Origin: Anniella stebbinsi
Taxonomy: Eukaryota > Chordata > Lepidosauria > Squamata > Anniellidae
Direction: 5' to 3'
Assembly (NCBI GenBank): GCA_029215795.1
Contig: JARDYH010000007.1
Span: forward strand, 69,494,763-69,558,762
Length of the DNA stretch: 64,000 bases
In this document: piece after piece, positions 58,919 through 64,000 of the stretch
Position numbering within the stretch: the first letter of the stretch is position 1
How the letters are laid out: every line of letters begins with the position of its first letter
Notes under the pieces: model-generated
The model's input: only the letters and a program-made list of their open reading frames with translations
What the model was told of the DNA's origin: nothing
Databases searched by the model: none
Position numbers and translations under genes: made by a program

Positions 58919-59948
58919 TAGGGATGTGCACTGGATCGGATCCGATCCACGATCCAAATCCGATCCAGAGGGAAATCGGATAAATTATCCGATTTCCGAT
59001 CCGACAGCTGGATCGGCCGATCCAATCCGAACCGATCCGAAAAGGTTCCGAACCGGTTCGGGCAGATCGGCGGATCGGCGGGCGCCCGCTGGCGCCCACT
59101 GCCGCTTCCATTGGCGGGCGCCAGCGGGCGCCTGCCGATGAAAGTGGACAGCGGGGGGGCGCGTGGAGGGGAGCCCTTACCTTTCTGGGACGTCCGCTCC
59201 CGTCCGGCGCCGGCGGCTACTACCAGCAGGCTTCGCGGCCTGCTCCAGGGTGGCGCGCCGGGTGATGACATCACCCGGCGCGCCACTCTAGAGCAGGCCG
59301 CAAAGCCCGCTGGCGGTAGCCGCTGGCGCCGGACGGGAGCGGTCGTCCAGGAAAGGCGAGAAGGGGGCACGCGGAGGGGAGGAGGGGGCGCGCGGAGGGG
59401 AGGAGGGGGCGCGCGGAGGGGAGGAGGGGGGCCCTTACCTTTCCGGGACGTCTGCTCCCATCCGGCACCGGCGGCTACTGCCAGTGGGCTGTGCGGCCTG
59501 CTCTAGAGTAGCGCGACCCGGCGCGCTACTCTAGAGCAGGCCGCAAAGCCCACTTGCAGTAGCCGCCGGCGCCGGATGGGAGCGGACGTCCCTGTAAGGT
59601 AAGCAGTGGCGGGGGGAGGGGGCTTACGCCCCCCAGGGCCGTCCGCTTCTATCCGCTGGTGCCCGCGGGCGCCAACGGATGTAAGCGGATGGCCCCAGGG
59701 GGGAGTAGGGAGCGTGGGGGGGGCTTACCTGCCAGGGCTGCCCCCCCCACCCGCCACCATTTTTTCCTCATAGACTTGCATTGCAATGCAAGTCTATGGG
59801 GGGGAAAATGGCGGCCGATCCAAAAATTTCCGATTTTTGGATCGGGATCAGACTCGATCCGGTCCAGGGGGCCTCTGATTTTGTCCGATCTGATCCATGA
59901 CAAAATTGGAGGTCCCGATCTGATCCGGGGGGGTCCGTGCACACCCCT
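58919..59948. mobile_element. hAT-like element nested in the LTR (same family as 15772-18071)
   Basis: TAGGGATGTGCAC...GTGCACACCCCT flanked by AAAAATAC (58911-58918, 59949-59956). Two palindromic units, the first with TGATGACATCA (59263), the second lacking its core. The 30-bp palindrome around TTGCATTGCAATGCAA recurs at 59769-59798. Confidence 0.82.
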
Positions 59949-60373
59949 AAAAATACATGCTTAAGCTGTTGCTAAGCAAGCATATAACACCTATGCTTAG
60001 CTGATATTTCATCTAACCACAGACAAGTGTGAAGTCTGAGACTGTAGACACCTGCAAGGTGGAAAGATGCTAGTTCAACCACACGAGTTTCCTGTTACCC
60101 AAGCTTTCTGGTTTCAAAGCATATAAGTCAGGCTTCAAAGAGAATGAGGTGTGAGGTAACCTAGAGGACACGAGGGGAAAATAGAGTGGATAGTACATGG
60201 CAGCAACTGCTTGACATCATTGCTTGGAAAGTTCCCCCCCCTTCTCCCCCCCCTTACTTCCCATACACCTCCCTAAAAGACAGTGGCTGACATGTGCTTT
60301 TAATATAAGTCTATGAGCTGAAAATGGAAACGTACTGCATGATGCGTGCGCTTGCTGGCTGATGACCCTTGGG

Positions 60374-60380
60374 TATAAAT
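60374..60380 (+). promoter_or_regulatory. LTR TATA box
   Basis: TATAAAT in GGGTATAAATATACG, ~79 bp before the LTR's AATAAA and ~300 bp upstream of gene A' exon 2, same strand. Confidence 0.55.
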
Positions 60381-60681
60381 ATACGCACCCTACTTGTAGC
60401 CGGGGCTGTTCCCCACGCCTTCAGTGGAGAGCAGTCGCATTGCAATGCAGCAAATAAAAGCTTCTTGAGTTCACCACTTGGCATGTCTTTATGTGATTGG
60501 TCAGCGGCCGGACACGGATCTTCGGGGTCCTTGGAACCCCTTACCACAGGCCAGTGCCCTGTGTTAATGAATGGCAGGAGGTGGGGTGGACGAGGTGTCT
60601 TCTCCCCCTGGAGCTCCCACTGCTCAGAAACAGCCACTGCCTTCAACCCAGCAGCTTCCCAGGACTCTCCACTGGACCACC

Positions 60682-60724
60682 ATGAAGAGCCTTGTGGTTG
60701 TGTTGGCCTTGGCCATGGCTGCCG
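60682..60724 (+). CDS. Gene A' exon 2 (signal peptide)
   Basis: ATG in GACCACCATGA, 43 coding nt, donor GTAAGT at 60725. One synonymous change from gene A (GTA to GTG). Confidence 0.75.
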
Positions 60725-62031
60725 GTAAGTAGAGCAGCTTCCTCAGGCTGGGGGGGGGGGGAGATCCTGAAGCCCCTTTTTGCGGCAAGAGGGTGGGCTT
60801 AGACTGAGCAAACCCATATTCACGTTATAAACATTATAGTAGTAGCAGTAGTAGTATTGCTATACCATTTTCTTTGTTAAAAAGCCTTCAAGGCAGCATA
60901 CAGTAATTGGCAGGTGCCAAATTTGCATGACACATGAATGGGTCAATTGCAGGCATTGAGGCCATAGGGATGGAAAGACTGGAATACCGCACACTTCCTA
61001 AACTCCTGTTTGCTTTGGAATCTCCATTTTAGAGGGGTATTATTATTATTATTAATTACATTTATATACCATCCCTTAGCCGAAACTCTCTGTGCAGTTG
61101 TGTTCTGAAAGAACACAATCTATTATTATTATTATTAGTAGTAGTAGTAGTAGTAGTAGTATTGCTATACCATTTCACTTAAAACAATAAAACCTTAGCA
61201 CAATTAAAAACAAAACCCAAGAACATTTTAAACAGCAAAACATTAAATCTGTTTTAAAATAATTTGAAAAGCTAAATAAAAATGATGTGTCTTCAGGCCT
61301 TTTCTAAGAGCCAAGCGAGTGTTGTTCTTGAGGGAGCAAAACAAGAGAAAGCCAGGATGCAAAGCTCCTTCAGCGTTCTGACTGAAACTCAGAGCAGCTT
61401 CACCATCCCACCGACATCAGAGCCACCAACATCCACTGACTTTGGGAAACCTGCCTACAACGTACCAGCGTGGAATCACCTCGCCACCCGCAGCCACTGC
61501 AAAAGGCTGGAGAGGATGATGCTAGACCACAGTGGCATGTTTTGGATAACATGTGACCCACTTTTGCTGCCCTAAATTGGGCCCCAATTTAGGGAAGGCC
61601 TTTAGCTCACCTCGTGAACAAACTGCCTTGTCCACCTTCTTTGCACCCAGGCTCCAAAACAAATTCGATTTGAGTTTGCTGAAGCAGAGTCCATTCTGTA
61701 GATCACTGTTTGAGGGTCGATAGCCGAAGGCTACGTAGGTCTTTATGTGTTGGCAGTCCAAGAGGGACAGAGGACTGGGGGGAAATGATTGCGATGTCTC
61801 TTGGTACTTGTTATCTTGATAACCCCAAATACCCCACAGCCTGCATTTACATCAGAAAATGTCGGCCTGCTTCACAGCTATCGGAGCTCGCAATTGGGAC
61901 GCTTCTTGCACACAACTGGAAACACAGATAGTGTCAGTAGTAAAGGCAGGTGCCAAATTAGCACGACGCATTAATGGGTCAGCTGCAGGCATCCAGGCCA
62001 TAGGGATGGAAAGACTGGAATGACACACACT

Positions 62032-62253
62032 GGCTCAATTCGGACGACACAATAGTCAATGGTGGGTTGACTAACCCTAACCCTCACGCTAACCCTAGGG
62101 GCCACTCCCCACACAACATGGTAATAAATAATCAACTGTGGTGTGGATGAGGATCAGCGCTGAGTTGACTATGGCAGCATTCGGATGACACAATAGTCAA
62201 AACAACTGACGATTGTTTCCCCCACATCAGTTGTTTATTGTGTCGTCCGAACT
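62032..62253. mobile_element. MITE with GGCTCAATTCGGACGACAC ends in gene A' intron 2
   Basis: Inverted termini GGCTCAATTCGGACGACACA / TGTGTCGTCCGAACTGAGCC, flanked by ACT on both sides. The first copy has the empty site ACACACACTATCTAAAC (~6560). Inside is CTAACCCTAACCCTCACGCTAACCCTA-like telomere-type sequence, in two shorter runs. Confidence 0.8.
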
Positions 62254-63249
62254 GAGCCACTATCTAAACTCCTGTTTGGTTTGGAATCTCCATTTAGAGG
62301 GATATGGGGTCAAAGCACAAACGCCAGCTCTGCTTGAAGAGTTAAGAAGCACAAAAGCATCTAATATTCAGCTGAATGCTGGATTAAATGGGAGGTTGCA
62401 ATTGAACTGGATTTATCCTTATCGCAACCTTGACTTTGGGCGTATGAGTTCTTTTCTGCTTGAAGTCAACACAAACCACCTACAGAAAGGGACCGGGCGG
62501 AGGGAGTACGTCACTTCCACTGAAGCATTTTGAGCCCCATTTCACTGATGGGATTGTTTAGTGAGGATGCCTTCTGTTAGAAAGGCAGTTAGCAGAGAAG
62601 AAAACAAACCGGCAAAACGGAACGAGCCTTTACCAGTCCCACGGGCACACGAGGCTAGCTTGATGAAAGAAGACCACACCTACCTTCAGTGAAGGAAACA
62701 GAGGAGCTTTACTCACAAATGTGTTTGCATAAAGATGCAGGTGCAGCGTAGAGTTTCAAAAGGAGTTTGTTCAGTCCATGTTGTGCTCCATTACACCAGC
62801 AGGAGCAGGAGTAAATACATGTGCTCTCAGCAATGGCGGACGTCAGAGGGGGGGGGGAAGGAGGATGGATAGAAGGGGAGGACACAGGAAACCACACTAT
62901 AAACTATTGAGATCCTAAGGCTAACTGGCCAAAATTCCCATCAACTCACTAACTGCAACACTGTCCCCTTCCAGTAATTTGCAGATGAGGTTGCAATATT
63001 CCAAGCAACATTGTCGTACAATAAAGCAGCTGCAGGGTATGAAGATGTTTATAGGTACAAGATTACGCTAGACTACTACATTGTAGTGGTGCTGTAAACT
63101 ACTGGCCTCTCAGCCCTTGCAACATGGGAACAATTACACAGACATATATCACAGGGTTTGGTTCAGATCCCGGTGTGACAAACACGCCGCTCCGCTACTC
63201 ACCTTCCTGGGCAACCAACTGTGTGATGCAGAATGACTTTGTCTTCCAG

Positions 63250-63396
63250 ATTCCAGGCTGACATTCTCGGAGGTAATTCGGACTCCAGGCTGGACAAGTT
63301 ACTCAAGGAGACCACGCACTACATCCGAAACGTCGTCATCGCACTCAGTGACAAGTGGGTGGCAGCTAGGACTTCAGAGGTTGGCCGGGAGTTCAG
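63250..63396 (+). pseudogene. Gene A' exon 3, one base short
   Basis: Acceptor CTTTGTCTTCCAG and donor GTAAGC intact. Length 147 nt against 148 in genes A and B. Confidence 0.7.
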
Positions 63397-63603
63397 GTAA
63401 GCAAATCCAACTTCCGTTTCCATGCTGCAGTTGCCTTCCAGCTCGGAAAATGGGTGCCTATAATGTTAAGGCAGCTGTCTGCGACTGATAGCTGTTTTAG
63501 CCCAATACTTGCGGAGGGCAATGATTTGGGGAAGGGTTAGGGTTAGGGCCATGGGGCATTAACGGTTTGGGACCAAATGATTTGAAGGACAGCTTTCACC
63601 CGT

Positions 63604-63606
63604 ATT

Positions 63607-63641
<35 letters not shown>

Positions 63642-63858
63642 TTACTGCATTTATATCCCACCTTTTTTCCTTCAAAGAACCCAAGGCAGTGAACATAATC
63701 CTCCTCCTCCTCTCCATTTTATCCTCACAACAACAACCCTGTGAGGTAGGTTGAGGCTGAGAGTCTGTGATTGACCCAAAGTCACCCAGTGGGTTTCCAT
63801 TGCCAAGTGGGGACTAGAACCCAGATCCAACACTCTAGGCACTACACCACACTGGCTG
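63604..63858 (-). repeat. Sauria-type SINE in gene A' intron 3
   Basis: Orthologous insertion to 7910-8150, with a longer ATTT tail. Confidence 0.75.
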
Positions 63859-64000
63859 TATCCAACCTCCTGCACTTTATGATGAGAAAAACAGCTCCTT
63901 CTCATTTGCCCACCCACGAGAGCAATTAGGTGGCTCACCACACATGAGAGGGCCTTTTCTGCAGTGGCCCCACACTTTTGGAACCGTCTTTGCAGACTTT

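Larger units (their letters stand above)
58828..60548 (+). mobile_element. Solo LTR inserted between promoter and exon 2 of gene A'
   Basis: TGAGGCAGG...TTACCACA (TG...CA) flanked by GGCC (58824-58827, 60549-60552). The first gene copy keeps the empty site CTTAGGCCAGTGCC near 5090. Has TATAAAT at 60374 and AATAAA at 60453 in proper LTR order on the plus strand. A hAT-like element (58919-59948) sits inside. Without it the LTR is about 690 bp. No retroviral coding sequence present. Confidence 0.85.
53751..64000 (+). repeat. Diverged segmental duplicate of 1-8300
   Basis: Collinear from TTTTGCTTTTAAAGGCTGG to the window end with few substitutions. Differences by whole elements: 1497-1583 and 3757-4111 are present only in the first copy. 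An AAT/ATTT tract at 55088-55155, the LTR at 58828-60548 and the MITE at ~62032-62253 are present only in the second. The right boundary is outside the window. Confidence 0.88.
60663..64000 (+). pseudogene. Gene A': second copy of gene A, frameshifted in exon 3, exon 4 outside window
   Basis: Exon 2 (60682-60724) encodes the same signal peptide as gene A. Exon 3 (63250-63396) is 147 nt instead of 148: after the CAG acceptor the copy reads ATTCCAGGCTGAC where gene A reads GATCCCAGGCTGAC. Splicing at this CAG puts the rest of exon 3 out of frame. The next CAG (63256) gives an immediate TGA. Three substitutions follow in the exon. Unless another acceptor is used or the base is an error, the protein is lost after the signal peptide. 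Intron 2 has gained a MITE, and an LTR lies upstream. Confidence 0.7.

Overview
The window is vertebrate nuclear DNA, most likely from a squamate reptile. Its genes have introns with GT/AG junctions and AATAAA signals. The gaps are packed with repeats typical of lizards: L2-type LINEs carrying a YADDTQLY reverse-transcriptase motif, CR1 3' ends, tRNA-derived SINEs of the Sauria type, many hAT-like non-autonomous elements and solo LTRs. The species is not determinable by eye.

The genes belong to the TOMM40/APOE neighbourhood. The terminal coding exon of TOMM40 is at 40165-40304 (+). Around it lie genes for small exchangeable apolipoproteins of the apoA-I/A-IV/E superfamily, all built alike: a 43-nt exon 2 encoding most of a signal peptide that ends in Gly-Ser-Gln, a 139-148-nt exon 3, and a ~500-570-nt exon 4. 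Gene A (5225-10874, +) is intact with 245 residues. Gene C (26047-18556, -) is intact with 227 residues. Gene B (46831-50861, +), directly downstream of the TOMM40 exon, has all exons and splice sites but one extra base in exon 4. A second copy of gene A (A', 60682 to beyond the window end) has lost one base at the start of exon 3.

Layout: (1) 1-8300 holds a coding-less promoter copy, a collapsed gene-B remnant, and gene A exons 2-3. (2) 8300-10995 holds the rest of gene A. (3) 11-18.4 kb is repeats, including a 2.3-kb hAT-like element carrying seven 242-249-bp units, each with a large palindrome around a CRE-like core. (4) 18.4-26.1 kb is gene C on the minus strand. (5) 26-40 kb is repeats, including a minus-strand solo LTR. 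(6) 40.2-51 kb holds the TOMM40 exon, an L2 LINE and gene B. (7) 52.5-53.2 kb is a plus-strand solo LTR of the same family. (8) 53751-64000 is a diverged duplicate of 1-8300. It has a further solo LTR, itself interrupted by a hAT-like element, inserted between promoter and coding exon 2 of gene A'.

The picture is a lineage-specific apolipoprotein array that has repeatedly duplicated, lost internal pieces and taken in transposons. Three points stand out: short apoA-I-like lipid-transport genes where mammals have APOE/APOC genes; a TOMM40 3' exon with no other TOMM40 exon recognised nearby; and a CRE-centred palindromic module shared by two otherwise different hAT-like families. All calls come from reading the sequence. 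No alignment, database search or expression data were available.
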